From Thermoplasmata archaeon (GTDB lineage Archaea > Thermoplasmatota > Thermoplasmata > Thermoplasmatales > Thermoplasmataceae), in the NCBI GenBank assembly GCA_021850505.1, contig JAJZLW010000122.1, positions 1 through 64,000 on the forward strand: 64,000 nt of DNA. Reading direction: 5' to 3'. Position 1 is the stretch's first letter, and every line of letters starts with the position of its first letter. The position numbers were made by a program, and so were the translations under genes. Shown in pieces: positions 54,970 to 63,539 of this stretch. The notes beneath the pieces are model-generated. The model was given only the letters and a program-made list of their open reading frames with translations, ran no database searches and was not told where the DNA came from.

Positions 54970-56858
54970 ATCGCACCGCCGATTATTTCAACGATCAGAA
55001 ACACAATCGCAGCGACTATTATCATGAGAATGAAGTAGTTTTCAACCACTCCAGACTGTATTTTTCTCAAAATTGAACCAAACCTTGAAATGCCGGATCC
55101 AGCCTTCTCGTTTGCTGTGTTATATCTTGCCTCAAAACCGGAGAAAGAAGCTGAAAGCGGCAGTATAGCACGGACCGCAATCAGGTTTGTAAACAATTTG
55201 TCAAGGTAGTATTTCTCTTTAATCACATGATATGCACGGCTCTTGCTCATGTCAAGGTATTTCCATCTGTCCCCAGTGCCAACATAAATGCCTAACAGGA
55301 CACCTATTGCTATCAAAACATAGACGAGGGATTCCTGTGCTAAAGGTGCGGTGAAAGACGTGTAGCCAGGATATATGTAGGAATAGAAATCACCCTGGAA
55401 TATTCCAAAGATCAATGCTAGTATGGCAAGCGGTATCAAAGGTAGAATAGCCCACAATGGTGGATCTTTTGCATGTTCCGCCAGATAAGACCTTGGTTTT
55501 CCTAATGCCACCATTGAAAACATCCTGAATGTGTAAAAGGCAGTGAAGAATTCGCCAAATGCAAGGAAAATCCATGGAAATATATCCTGGATTTTATAAC
55601 CCGACAGGACATAATAATTCCATGAAGCGTCAACTATCTCACCCTTGGAGAAAAACGCGGCAGTTGGAGGAATTCCGGCAAGTGTGATTGCACCTATGAA
55701 CATCAATGTCACAGCCCACGGCATCCTTCTCCACAAACCACCCATTTTCCTTATATCCCTCAGGTCAAGAAGGGCTATTAGAATGGCACCTGCCGACAGG
55801 AACAGAAGGGCCTTGAAAAATGCATGCACAACAAGCTGGTATATGCCAAATGGAACTCCTGAATAACCGATTATGCCTGCTATTCCAATTGCTGCCATCA
55901 TGTAACCGATCTGACTTATCGTGGAATATGCAAGAACCCTCTTGATGTCATTCATCACCCAGGCAAGCGTCCCGGAATAAATTGCAGTGAATGCTCCAAT
56001 GATTGCAACTATGTAGAGCGAATAATATGCAGAGAATTCGAATAGCGGAAAAACCCTTGCCACAAGGTAAACACCAGCTGTTACCATGGTTGCTGCATGT
56101 ATCAGGGCCGAAACCGTCGTCGGACCTTCCATAGCATCTGGAATCCATACATGCAGGGGGAACTGGGCAGACTTTCCAACTGCCCCTCCAAAAATAAGTA
56201 TTGTAATGAGAGCAAGTTTGCCTGACCCTATGTAAGTTGCAACAGCAGATGCATTCTGTATCAGGTAAGGTATACTGAGGGGATCCCTTCCAGGCAAAGC
56301 TCCAGAAAGAGATGTGTAAAGAATTGCCAGGCCTATTAGCAAAGACATGTCCCCGACCCGTGTAACTATGAATGCCTTCTTCGCTGCAGATGCAGCATTG
56401 GGCTTGAAGTACCAGAAGCCGATAAGCAGGTAGGAACAGAGACCAACCAGCTCCCAGAACAGGAAAAGAATAACCAGATTGGATGCGAGTATCAGCCCGA
56501 GCATTCCGCTTGTGAAAAGAGCGGTTTCAGCAAAATATACGTGTTTATTGGGATCTTTTCCCATGTAATAGGTTGCAAACAAGTGAATCATTAGGGAAAC
56601 AAATGAGACCATTATGACCATTACAAGGGCCAGATGATCAATATAGATACCATATCTCAGGTTTGCGAACCATGAATATGACTGGTATATTGTTCCATTT
56701 CCAATCGTGAAATAAACATAAGCTGACAGGGCAAGTGAAATCGCTATCGAAGTCGAAGCAACCGCCCCCGCCAGCACCTTCCTGCTTCTGCCCGCAGCTA
56801 ATGCTATTGGAGATGCAATCAGTGGTGCCAGAAATATAAACCAACCTGCGAAATACAT
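54966..56858 (-). CDS. nuoL: Complex I subunit NuoL-like
   Basis: The 630-residue subunit has FWELVGLCSYLLIGFWYFKP, AQFPLHVWIPDAMEGPTTVSALIHAATMVTAGVYL in parts, and VLAYSTISQIGYM, plus a C-terminal extension with the lateral-helix region (about 540-630). It is the distal proton pump. Separated from nuoK by four bases. Confidence 0.96.
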   Translation of the reverse strand: MYFAGWFIFLAPLIASPIALAAGRSRKVLAGAVASTSIAISLALSAYVYFTIGNGTIYQSYSWFANLRYGIYIDHLALVMVIMVSFVSLMIHLFATYYMGKDPNKHVYFAETALFTSGMLGLILASNLVILFLFWELVGLCSYLLIGFWYFKPNAASAAKKAFIVTRVGDMSLLIGLAILYTSLSGALPGRDPLSIPYLIQNASAVATYIGSGKLALITILIFGGAVGKSAQFPLHVWIPDAMEGPTTVSALIHAATMVTAGVYLVARVFPLFEFSAYYSLYIVAIIGAFTAIYSGTLAWVMNDIKRVLAYSTISQIGYMMAAIGIAGIIGYSGVPFGIYQLVVHAFFKALLFLSAGAILIALLDLRDIRKMGGLWRRMPWAVTLMFIGAITLAGIPPTAAFFSKGEIVDASWNYYVLSGYKIQDIFPWIFLAFGEFFTAFYTFRMFSMVALGKPRSYLAEHAKDPPLWAILPLIPLAILALIFGIFQGDFYSYIYPGYTSFTAPLAQESLVYVLIAIGVLLGIYVGTGDRWKYLDMSKSRAYHVIKEKYYLDKLFTNLIAVRAILPLSASFSGFEARYNTANEKAGSGISRFGSILRKIQSGVVENYFILMIIVAAIVFLIVEIIGGAI

Positions 56859-56862
56859 GATG

Positions 56863-57156
56863 TTAACCCTTTATCTCACTCAATAGTGGAATATCTACCT
56901 TGCCGAATTTCCTGTAAATTGCGACCAGCAGGCTGAATCCAACAACAGATTCAACTGCAGCAATTGCTATTACAAACAGTGCCAGTACCAGTGGATCAGA
57001 AGAAGCACCTGCAACTGATATCAGGTTCAGAACAGCGGAATTTATCATAATTTCAAGTGAGATCAGCATCTTTATCCCGACTTTGGATGTCATTACACCG
57101 TAAAGACCAACGCAGAAAAGAATAAGCGATACCGTTTCAGGTATGGCAAGTAGCAT
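56863..57156 (-). CDS. nuoK: Complex I subunit NuoK-like
   Basis: The 97-residue protein has three membrane helices with LISLEIMINSAVLNLI (key Glu) and AIAAVESVVGFSLLVAIYR (second Glu). These Glu residues belong to the E-channel. It abuts nuoJ2 with no gap. Confidence 0.95.
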   Translation of the reverse strand: MLLAIPETVSLILFCVGLYGVMTSKVGIKMLISLEIMINSAVLNLISVAGASSDPLVLALFVIAIAAVESVVGFSLLVAIYRKFGKVDIPLLSEIKG

Positions 57157-57375
57157 TCAATCTTCCTCCCTTGATGTTATGTAAAACATTCCAATTATCC
57201 CACCAACAAGGATGAGCGAAAGCAGCTCAAAGGCAACTACATAGGTTGAATAAAAATCTGTAGCTATCCCCGTCACGTTCTGGACAACCTCCGAGAAGTT
57301 TGTTATGCTCCTCAGCAGTGTGCCAAAAATAACAAGGAAAAATACCGCAACAGCGGCGAAGGCCTTCTTATTCAA
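57157..57375 (-). CDS. nuoJ2: NuoJ C-terminal half (split subunit)
   Basis: The ~72-residue membrane protein carries the last two helices of NuoJ, with YVVAFELLSLILVGGIIGMFY, the C-terminal NuoJ motif. The start is TTG at 57375, preceded by an AGGAGG site at 7-9 bases inside the end of nuoJ1 and overlapping its stop; a longer reading would run backwards into nuoJ1 and is rejected. NuoJ is thus made as two polypeptides. Confidence 0.88.
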   Translation of the reverse strand: MNKKAFAAVAVFFLVIFGTLLRSITNFSEVVQNVTGIATDFYSTYVVAFELLSLILVGGIIGMFYITSREED

Positions 57376-57616
57376 ACTCTTTGCCTCCTGTAAGCATAAG
57401 TGTGAAGACCAATACAGTAACAATAGCACCGACGTACACAAGAAGCTCTATTGACGCAATCAGCGATGCGCCAAGGAAGACAAATACTCCAGCCATTGAA
57501 AAAAGGAAAAACATCAGCCAGGTTGCTGAGTGTACAATGTTCTTGTCATGGACTGCCTTGATTGATGTAAAGATCAGGAGGATCGCAAATATAAGAAAGA
57601 TGATTGTGAAAATCAT
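57368..57616 (-). CDS. nuoJ1: NuoJ N-terminal half (split subunit)
   Basis: The 82-residue protein has the first three helices of NuoJ with SATWLMFFLFSMAGVFVFLGASLIASIELLVYVGAIVTVLVFTLML (in parts), including the conserved VYVGAIVTVLVFTLML part. It overlaps nuoI by four bases and nuoJ2 by eight. Confidence 0.92.
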   Translation of the reverse strand: MIFTIIFLIFAILLIFTSIKAVHDKNIVHSATWLMFFLFSMAGVFVFLGASLIASIELLVYVGAIVTVLVFTLMLTGGKEFE

Positions 57617-58044
57617 TTCTTAACGTCCTCCTCTTTCATTGTCAGTTCAGTAGGAGAATACAGGAAGCTGTTTCTGGTCCTCGATGTTTCAAATTCATGT
57701 GTAAGATAAATTGCAGTGGTAGGACAAATTTCCTCGCAGTTCCGGCATACAGTGCAGGTACCGAAGTTGACATCAGGATAAATTTTCCTTTTGTTCCTTG
57801 GATTCTCCCTGTTAAGGCTTTCCATCTTGATGCTCCCGTTTGGACATACCTGTTCGCATAGAGTGCATCCGACGCAGTCGTCAAGCTTCAGCGATATCCG
57901 GAATCTGAATCTTTCTGGAGTATATGGCTTCTGTTCAGGATATTGAACAGTGATGGGTTTCTTCAAACCATGAGATGCAACGCTAATCATTCCTGAAATA
58001 ATTCCGATGAGCGGAAATTTTCTTTTAGGTTCCTTGACTTCCAT
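57613..58044 (-). CDS. nuoI: Complex I subunit NuoI-like, two 4Fe-4S clusters
   Basis: The 143-residue protein has two ferredoxin motifs, CVGCTLCEQVCPNGSIKM and CTVCRNCEEICPTTAI, for clusters N6a and N6b that pass electrons to NuoB. N-terminal basic stretch TVQYPEQKPYTPERFRFRI precedes them. One base after nuoH. Confidence 0.96.
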   Translation of the reverse strand: MEVKEPKRKFPLIGIISGMISVASHGLKKPITVQYPEQKPYTPERFRFRISLKLDDCVGCTLCEQVCPNGSIKMESLNRENPRNKRKIYPDVNFGTCTVCRNCEEICPTTAIYLTHEFETSRTRNSFLYSPTELTMKEEDVKK

Positions 58045-58045
58045 G

Positions 58046-59086
58046 TTACCACCCGAATCCCAGTGTCAAAACACCTGCAAGCACAAGATTTATGAAAGAA
58101 ATTGGAAGCAGATACTTCCAGCCTGAGTTGACCAGCTTATCAATTCTTATCCTGGGCATTGTGAGCCAGACAGTGAAAGATATTATGACTAGGATAGTTG
58201 CCTTAATCATAAGCCATATGAATCCTACATATCCTGAATATGGTCCATTGAAACCGCCGAGATAGAGTAATGAGACGATAATTGATCCCAGGAAAATGGA
58301 ACCGAAAAGACCCATATAGAAAATGCCGAATCTCATACCTGTATATTCAGTTGAATAACCGGACACGAGCTCACTGTCGCTTTCCCCCATATCAAATGGA
58401 GAATATGACGCCCTTGCCACCATTGCAATGAAAAATACTATTAGGCCAAGTGGTTCGAGTATTCCGTATGGCAGAATCTCTGTGGCCACTACAGATTGAA
58501 AATTCAATGCTGTTGGGGTACGCGCGGATGCCATCATGATTATAGCAATGACAGAAAGCATCATCGGAATCTCAAAAGATATATCTTTTGCAACCGCTCT
58601 GAGTGAACCCATCAATGCATATTTGTTTCTTGAACTTATTCCGGCAAGAACCTCGCCAATCGGCATTATTGCAATTATCGCAAATATGAAAATTATGCTG
58701 ACGCTTGAATATGTGATGGTGAGGTTTCCAAACCATGCCAGATCTCCATAAGGAATAAATGCAAATGAGAGCACCAGCCCGAAAAACACAAGGAAAGGGG
58801 CGACCTTGTATGGGAGATCATCCCGTTCCTTCGGGAAAATTACCTCTTTGCCGGCAAGCTTCAGTGCGTCAGCAATCAACTGCAGCGAACCGAACCTTCC
58901 AACCCTGTTTGGTCCGATTCGCATCTGGACCCTTGCCATATACTTCCTGAAGGAATATATCATAATAATAAGGGATATGCTTACAAACAGGATCAGGATA
59001 ATACTTTCTATGATGTATGATAGAGCATAACCCAGATCATGACCGAGAAACCTAAGTATAAGGAATAACCTGTAAAGGAGATTCAT
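58046..59086 (-). CDS. nuoH: Complex I subunit NuoH-like
   Basis: The 346-residue membrane subunit has RMGPNRVGR-like RIGPNRVGRFGSLQLIADALKL, the Glu-rich loop VARASYSPFDMGESDSELVSGYSTEYTG in parts, and the C-terminal RIRIDKLVNSGWKYLLPIS. It forms the quinone cavity with NuoB and NuoD. Four-base overlap with nuoD. Confidence 0.96.
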   Translation of the reverse strand: MNLLYRLFLILRFLGHDLGYALSYIIESIILILFVSISLIIMIYSFRKYMARVQMRIGPNRVGRFGSLQLIADALKLAGKEVIFPKERDDLPYKVAPFLVFFGLVLSFAFIPYGDLAWFGNLTITYSSVSIIFIFAIIAIMPIGEVLAGISSRNKYALMGSLRAVAKDISFEIPMMLSVIAIIMMASARTPTALNFQSVVATEILPYGILEPLGLIVFFIAMVARASYSPFDMGESDSELVSGYSTEYTGMRFGIFYMGLFGSIFLGSIIVSLLYLGGFNGPYSGYVGFIWLMIKATILVIISFTVWLTMPRIRIDKLVNSGWKYLLPISFINLVLAGVLTLGFGW

Positions 59087-60189
59087 CTGTCTATCTCCCC
59101 AAAAACCAGGTCTATAGAACCACTTATTGCTATCATATCAGCTACCATGTTGTCTTTTGCAAGAACTGGAAGAACTGAAAGGTTTTTGAATGTCGGGCTA
59201 CGTATTCTTACACGGTAAGGCTTCACACTGCCATCGCCGACCAGGTACACTCCAAGCTCCCCCTTGGATGACTCAGTTCTCGCATAGACTTCGCCATCTC
59301 CGCGAAGCCTGATCATCATTGATTTCTTTGATTTCGGATTGAAATACGGACCGGCAGGTATCTTTGGCAGCGCCTGTTCAATTATTCTTACAGACTGTCT
59401 CATCTCTTCGAATCTCACTAGGAAACGCGCAAGTGTGTCACCCTTCTTCGATATTGGAATTTCAAAATTCAATTTATCATAGACAAGGTAAGGTTCAGCT
59501 TTTCTGACATCATATTCGACGCCGGATGCCCGCAGCATCGGGCCGGTCACTCCATAGTTTATGGCAGTTTCCTTGCTGAGGATCCCGATGCCTTTCGTTC
59601 TGGATAGAAAAACATCATTCTTCGCAAAAAGATTGTATATTATCTCCAGCTGCTTTGGGAAACCCTTGATGAATTCCTTTATTTCCTCAATTATCTTGTC
59701 ATTAAAATCCTGGTAAACACCGCCGATACTCATATAATTTGTTTCCTGTCTGGATCCACAGGCTTCAGTGAATATCGTAAGTATCTTTTCCCTTTCGGCG
59801 AAGCAATAGAAGAATGGTGTGAGCATACCGAGATCAAGACCAAATGCACCTGCCCAGACAAGATGAGAAGCTATCCTGCTCAATTCCGCCATTACCACTC
59901 TTATCCAGAGAACCCTTTCAGGCGGCGGGATCCCAAGTATCTTTTCGGCTGCCTCCAGATACCCGACTTCCATATTCATTGCAGCAACGTAGTCAAGTCG
60001 GTCAAAATATATCAAATTATCACAATAAAAACCCATTTCGCAAAGTTTTTCAGCATTTCTATGCAGATATCCAATGATTGGTTCAACTTCTCGTACAATC
60101 TCGCCGTCAAGCTTGACCTTTAACCTTAGTACGCCATGGGTCGAGGGATGCTGAGGTCCAATATTCAGTTCGACCCATTCGTTGTTCAC
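59083..60189 (-). CDS. nuoD: Complex I subunit NuoD-like
   Basis: The 368-residue subunit has NIGPQHPSTHGVLRL, YLHRNAEKLCE, DYVAAMNMEVGY, and the C-terminal DLVFGEIDR. The HPSTHG His is at the quinone site. NuoC and NuoD are separate genes here, unlike the fused bacterial form. Four-base overlaps on both sides. Confidence 0.96.
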   Translation of the reverse strand: MNNEWVELNIGPQHPSTHGVLRLKVKLDGEIVREVEPIIGYLHRNAEKLCEMGFYCDNLIYFDRLDYVAAMNMEVGYLEAAEKILGIPPPERVLWIRVVMAELSRIASHLVWAGAFGLDLGMLTPFFYCFAEREKILTIFTEACGSRQETNYMSIGGVYQDFNDKIIEEIKEFIKGFPKQLEIIYNLFAKNDVFLSRTKGIGILSKETAINYGVTGPMLRASGVEYDVRKAEPYLVYDKLNFEIPISKKGDTLARFLVRFEEMRQSVRIIEQALPKIPAGPYFNPKSKKSMMIRLRGDGEVYARTESSKGELGVYLVGDGSVKPYRVRIRSPTFKNLSVLPVLAKDNMVADMIAISGSIDLVFGEIDR

Positions 60190-60644
60190 CAGCCATCACC
60201 CGCATCAAATGTTGCATAATCTTCACCATCATCATCCATGTTGATATATTGCACTTTGCTGAGATCATAATCCTTCCTGAGGGGATGGCCAACCCAGTTT
60301 TCTGGCAGGAACATTCTCTTAAGGTTGGGATGCCCCTGAAATTTTATGCCCATTAAATCGTACTGTTCCCTCTCGTCCCAATTCGCACTTGCCCATATAT
60401 TCGCAACACTTGGCATCATGTTGTCTTTCGTGTTGACCTTAACTACAAGATACTCATTTCTCTCAACTGAATGAAGGTGGTAGACAAGATCAGTTGAGTC
60501 TCTCCTGTCCACTGCTGTAACCAGAGAAAGATGATCGAAACCCTGCTCCTTCTTCTCTTTCATAAACGACAGGAAATTCTCCTTTGACACCTGAACTATT
60601 TTTCGGCCATCTTTGCCGACAGATTCAGAAATGATTTCTACCAT
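60186..60644 (-). CDS. nuoC: Complex I subunit NuoC-like
   Basis: The 152-residue subunit has FDHLSLVTAVDRRDS, YHLHSVERNEYLVVKV, ANWDEREQYDLMGIKFQGHPNLKRMFLPENWVGHPLRKDY in parts, the typical 30-kDa-subunit signature. It links the catalytic module to NuoD. Four-base overlap with nuoD, four bases from nuoB. Confidence 0.95.
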   Translation of the reverse strand: MVEIISESVGKDGRKIVQVSKENFLSFMKEKKEQGFDHLSLVTAVDRRDSTDLVYHLHSVERNEYLVVKVNTKDNMMPSVANIWASANWDEREQYDLMGIKFQGHPNLKRMFLPENWVGHPLRKDYDLSKVQYINMDDDGEDYATFDAGDGW

Positions 60645-60648
60645 AGAA

Positions 60649-61113
60649 TCACCTGTCTGTTTCCCCCCTTATCTTCTTCTGGAGTGTTATGATTCCATGT
60701 GTGAGTGCCTCAGGGGTTGGAGGGCAGCCTGGGACGTAGACATCAACTGGCACCACCCTGTCGACTCCTAGAACAACAGAATATCCCCTTGCATAAGGTC
60801 CGCCCTGTATCACGCATACGCCCATGGCTATGACATACTTCGGATATGGCATCTCGTCGTAGATCCTCCTCAGTCTTGGGGCCATTTTCTTCGTTACGGT
60901 GCCTGCTACGATCATCAGGTCTGACTGTCGAGGTGAATTCCTGAAAATTTCACTGCCAAATCTCGAAATATCAAGGTTAGATGCCTGAACTGCCATCATC
61001 TCAATAGCACAGCATGCAAGCCCAAATGTGAGTGGCCAGAGAGAATTGCTTCTGCCCCAGGTGAGTGCCTTTTCGAGCGTTGTCGTTAAATACCCAGCAT
61101 CACCGGTCTTCAT
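60649..61113 (-). CDS. nuoB: Complex I subunit NuoB-like
   Basis: The 154-residue subunit holds cluster N2: [18 protein letters not shown] with tandem Cys, MGVCVIQGG and [14 protein letters not shown]2 passes electrons to quinone. It overlaps nuoA by four bases. Confidence 0.96.
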   Translation of the reverse strand: MKTGDAGYLTTTLEKALTWGRSNSLWPLTFGLACCAIEMMAVQASNLDISRFGSEIFRNSPRQSDLMIVAGTVTKKMAPRLRRIYDEMPYPKYVIAMGVCVIQGGPYARGYSVVLGVDRVVPVDVYVPGCPPTPEALTHGIITLQKKIRGETDR

Positions 61114-61547
61114 TTAATCCACCTCATATGTCCCTCTTTGAAAGCATAGTAGACCACAAATAAAGGCATTAAAAGAAATATAACTGTTTCAATGAATGGC
61201 AAAAGTCCAAGTTTGTAAAAATCAAATGCCCATGGGAAAAGTAAAACCATGTCTACATCAAAAACGACGAAAAGTAAAAGGATTACATAGTACTGAATGT
61301 TGATGAAAGAACCAAAGGATCCCCTTGATATTTCACCTGATTCATACGGCTCCATATATGATGAATCTGAAACTTTTGGCGAACTGGCGTTCCCTGCGGT
61401 TTCAAGAATGTCTTTAGGCTTCAGGCTTATACCTTTACCCTTCTTGTATCTGCCCTCACTTATACTCGGTAATACCATAAAGGTAGCGAACATAGCCAGA
61501 ATCAGCAGAATGAGTATTATGGCTATGGGCAGGTAGCCGTAAAGCAT
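61110..61547 (-). CDS. nuoA: Complex I subunit NuoA-like
   Basis: The 145-residue membrane protein has three helices with [30 protein letters not shown] in parts, the family signature. It is first of the operon. GATATTTAAG on the minus strand (61567-61576) is ~24 bases before the ATG, so the mRNA is likely leaderless. There is a long charged loop (35-75) between helices 1 and 2. Confidence 0.95.
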   Translation of the reverse strand: MLYGYLPIAIILILLILAMFATFMVLPSISEGRYKKGKGISLKPKDILETAGNASSPKVSDSSYMEPYESGEISRGSFGSFINIQYYVILLLFVVFDVDMVLLFPWAFDFYKLGLLPFIETVIFLLMPLFVVYYAFKEGHMRWIK

Positions 61548-61566
61548 GTTTTCTGCATTACAAGAA

Positions 61567-61576
61567 GATATTTAAG
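61567..61576 (-). promoter_or_regulatory. TATA box of the nuo operon
   Basis: CTTAAATATC on the minus strand lies about 24 bases before the nuoA ATG, the distance of an archaeal TATA box from the transcription start, so the operon mRNA would start at or next to the ATG. Confidence 0.45.
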
Positions 61577-61739
61577 AATTTACAGGTTATTAGATTCTGA
61601 TGATTAGTACCTGACATTAGATTAAGTCTCGCCGAGATAATCCATGTTGTTATCTGAGGCAGATCATTTCAATTTTGTTTTCCTTTGTATTTTATGTTTG
61701 GTTATTCCCTATTTGCTTTCAAGATTTTAGCTGTGATAT

Positions 61740-63539
61740 TCATAGATCAGCAATTGAGATCACTGTCTTGGGGTCAAATGGCCTTCTGGTCTTCTTTCGG
61801 ATTTCATTCATCAAACTCCCCTGCCTGATACCGGGATTATTCTTCTTTATATTACTGATCAGATCTCTTAATTCATTCTGGCTAAGCGGTACTATCTCGC
61901 TTGATTCAGGTATGCTCTCCATATCAGATCCAGAGGAGAGAATTTCAAACCCAGCTTCCACAGAAGTTACATCCAGTCCACGTTTTACAATGCTCTGAAC
62001 AAACCATATTATTTTTTCATCCTCAACCGGTTTACCTATCTTCCTCTCAACTTCCGGTATTTTCTGAAGTATTAACCTGGAAGCTGATCTGAATGGGATG
62101 AACTCTCCCAGTGCAAGGAAAATCGGCAGTCTCATGTTTGTAACAATAGTATTGGCATCCTGTCTTGATATTCCATAATCCTTGCTTATTTTATCTATCC
62201 TCTCCTCTGCAGAAAGTCTGCCGAAATCCATCGCCTCATTTAGATCCTCTTTTGTAACGTGAAAAGGCTTGACATCGGTTTCTGGGTACATCCGCTCGGC
62301 ACCGGGCAAAGGCCTCAGATAAGCCGTCCTGCCTTTGTCAGAATAGAACCTGGTTTCCTGAAGATCGAGTTTGATGAGTTTCGTGATTCTGGAAGCAATT
62401 TCTCTTGAAAGAATGTCAGCAGTACGTTTTGTTGTAATTACTAGCAGGATGCCATCGTTCATGCCGCGTCCAGTTTTCTTTGAAACAGTTTTTACTGTTG
62501 ATTCATCAATCCCGTACCCGGGTAATTCATCCGAATGAAGCACACCACCCACAGAAAAGGCTCTTGCAATATCTGCAATCTCCTGACCCATCCTTACGTC
62601 GTCCTGCTTCAGTGTTTCGTTCATGTTCTCAAGACGGGTAGCAAATACTCTCTTCCCCTCAGATAGACCTTTTTTGACCAGAACGCTTTCTGTGCTTTCA
62701 AAAAGATCGGAGACGTCTATAAATTCAAGATATGATCTGTTGAAACCACCTCTTTTCTTAATGATCTCAGAGGCTCTTGCAATTGACTGCTGTCTTGAAA
62801 CCTCGCTTTCAATGGCCTCCTTTATTTGAGAAAGTCTGGATATCCCCTTGATTTCGACCCTGCCATACCCCATGGAAAGATTGACATCCTGCCTTATGGA
62901 ATCTGAATTCTTTGTGATAAGACCTGTTATCATTGCCGAGAGTCCAATTAAACGTGCAACCTCGATTGCATGATCTGCACTCTTTATGTCAGGTTCCGTC
63001 GTGATCTCAACCAGTGGAATCCCAAGACGCCCAAGTGAGTATTTTACCATCTGATCCTCTTCAGCTATCTTTCGCGCAGAATCTTCCTCCAGGCAAACAG
63101 AACTGATTCTTACTTTTCCATGTTCTGTATCAAGAGAACCGTTCATGGCAATGAGAGAAGTTCGCTGGAATCCGGAGGTGTTTGAACCGTCAATCACAAT
63201 TTTCCTCATGCATTCAATATCCTCAAGAATTGAGCATTTTAGTGTTGCAGCTATCTTGAGTGCAGTTGATAGTGCATGCGGGTTCATTGGTCTGGGGGGC
63301 TCTTCATCTATTTCAACAAGACAGGTGTTGTCTGTGAGAACATAATCGAAAGCCCTGCTCCTCTCTTCCTCATAAATGGCTGCCCTGTCAACCAGCCCGG
63401 ATTCACCAGATGTTGGCTTCAACCTGCGACTGATCTTTCCTGTTAACTGATCAGTGCCGCTGACTGGACACCTGCAGAACAGTTTCCCTGTATTAAGCTG
63501 CAGGTGGACCTCGAGTCCTATTACTAGATCCTTATTCAT
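61740..63539 (-). CDS. gatE: Glu-tRNA(Gln) amidotransferase subunit E
   Basis: The 599-residue archaeal kinase/amidotransferase subunit has GLEVHLQLNTGKLFCRCP, PRPMNPHALSTALKIAATLKC in parts, VEITTEPDIKSADHAIEVARLIG in parts, GRVEIKGIS, and a C-terminal GatB/YqeY-like tail region. GatDE makes Gln-tRNA-Gln by transamidating Glu-tRNA-Gln, in line with no need for a GlnRS. The insert domain of GatE (~270-400) is present. It overlaps gatD by four bases. Confidence 0.95.
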   Translation of the reverse strand: MNKDLVIGLEVHLQLNTGKLFCRCPVSGTDQLTGKISRRLKPTSGESGLVDRAAIYEEERSRAFDYVLTDNTCLVEIDEEPPRPMNPHALSTALKIAATLKCSILEDIECMRKIVIDGSNTSGFQRTSLIAMNGSLDTEHGKVRISSVCLEEDSARKIAEEDQMVKYSLGRLGIPLVEITTEPDIKSADHAIEVARLIGLSAMITGLITKNSDSIRQDVNLSMGYGRVEIKGISRLSQIKEAIESEVSRQQSIARASEIIKKRGGFNRSYLEFIDVSDLFESTESVLVKKGLSEGKRVFATRLENMNETLKQDDVRMGQEIADIARAFSVGGVLHSDELPGYGIDESTVKTVSKKTGRGMNDGILLVITTKRTADILSREIASRITKLIKLDLQETRFYSDKGRTAYLRPLPGAERMYPETDVKPFHVTKEDLNEAMDFGRLSAEERIDKISKDYGISRQDANTIVTNMRLPIFLALGEFIPFRSASRLILQKIPEVERKIGKPVEDEKIIWFVQSIVKRGLDVTSVEAGFEILSSGSDMESIPESSEIVPLSQNELRDLISNIKKNNPGIRQGSLMNEIRKKTRRPFDPKTVISIADL

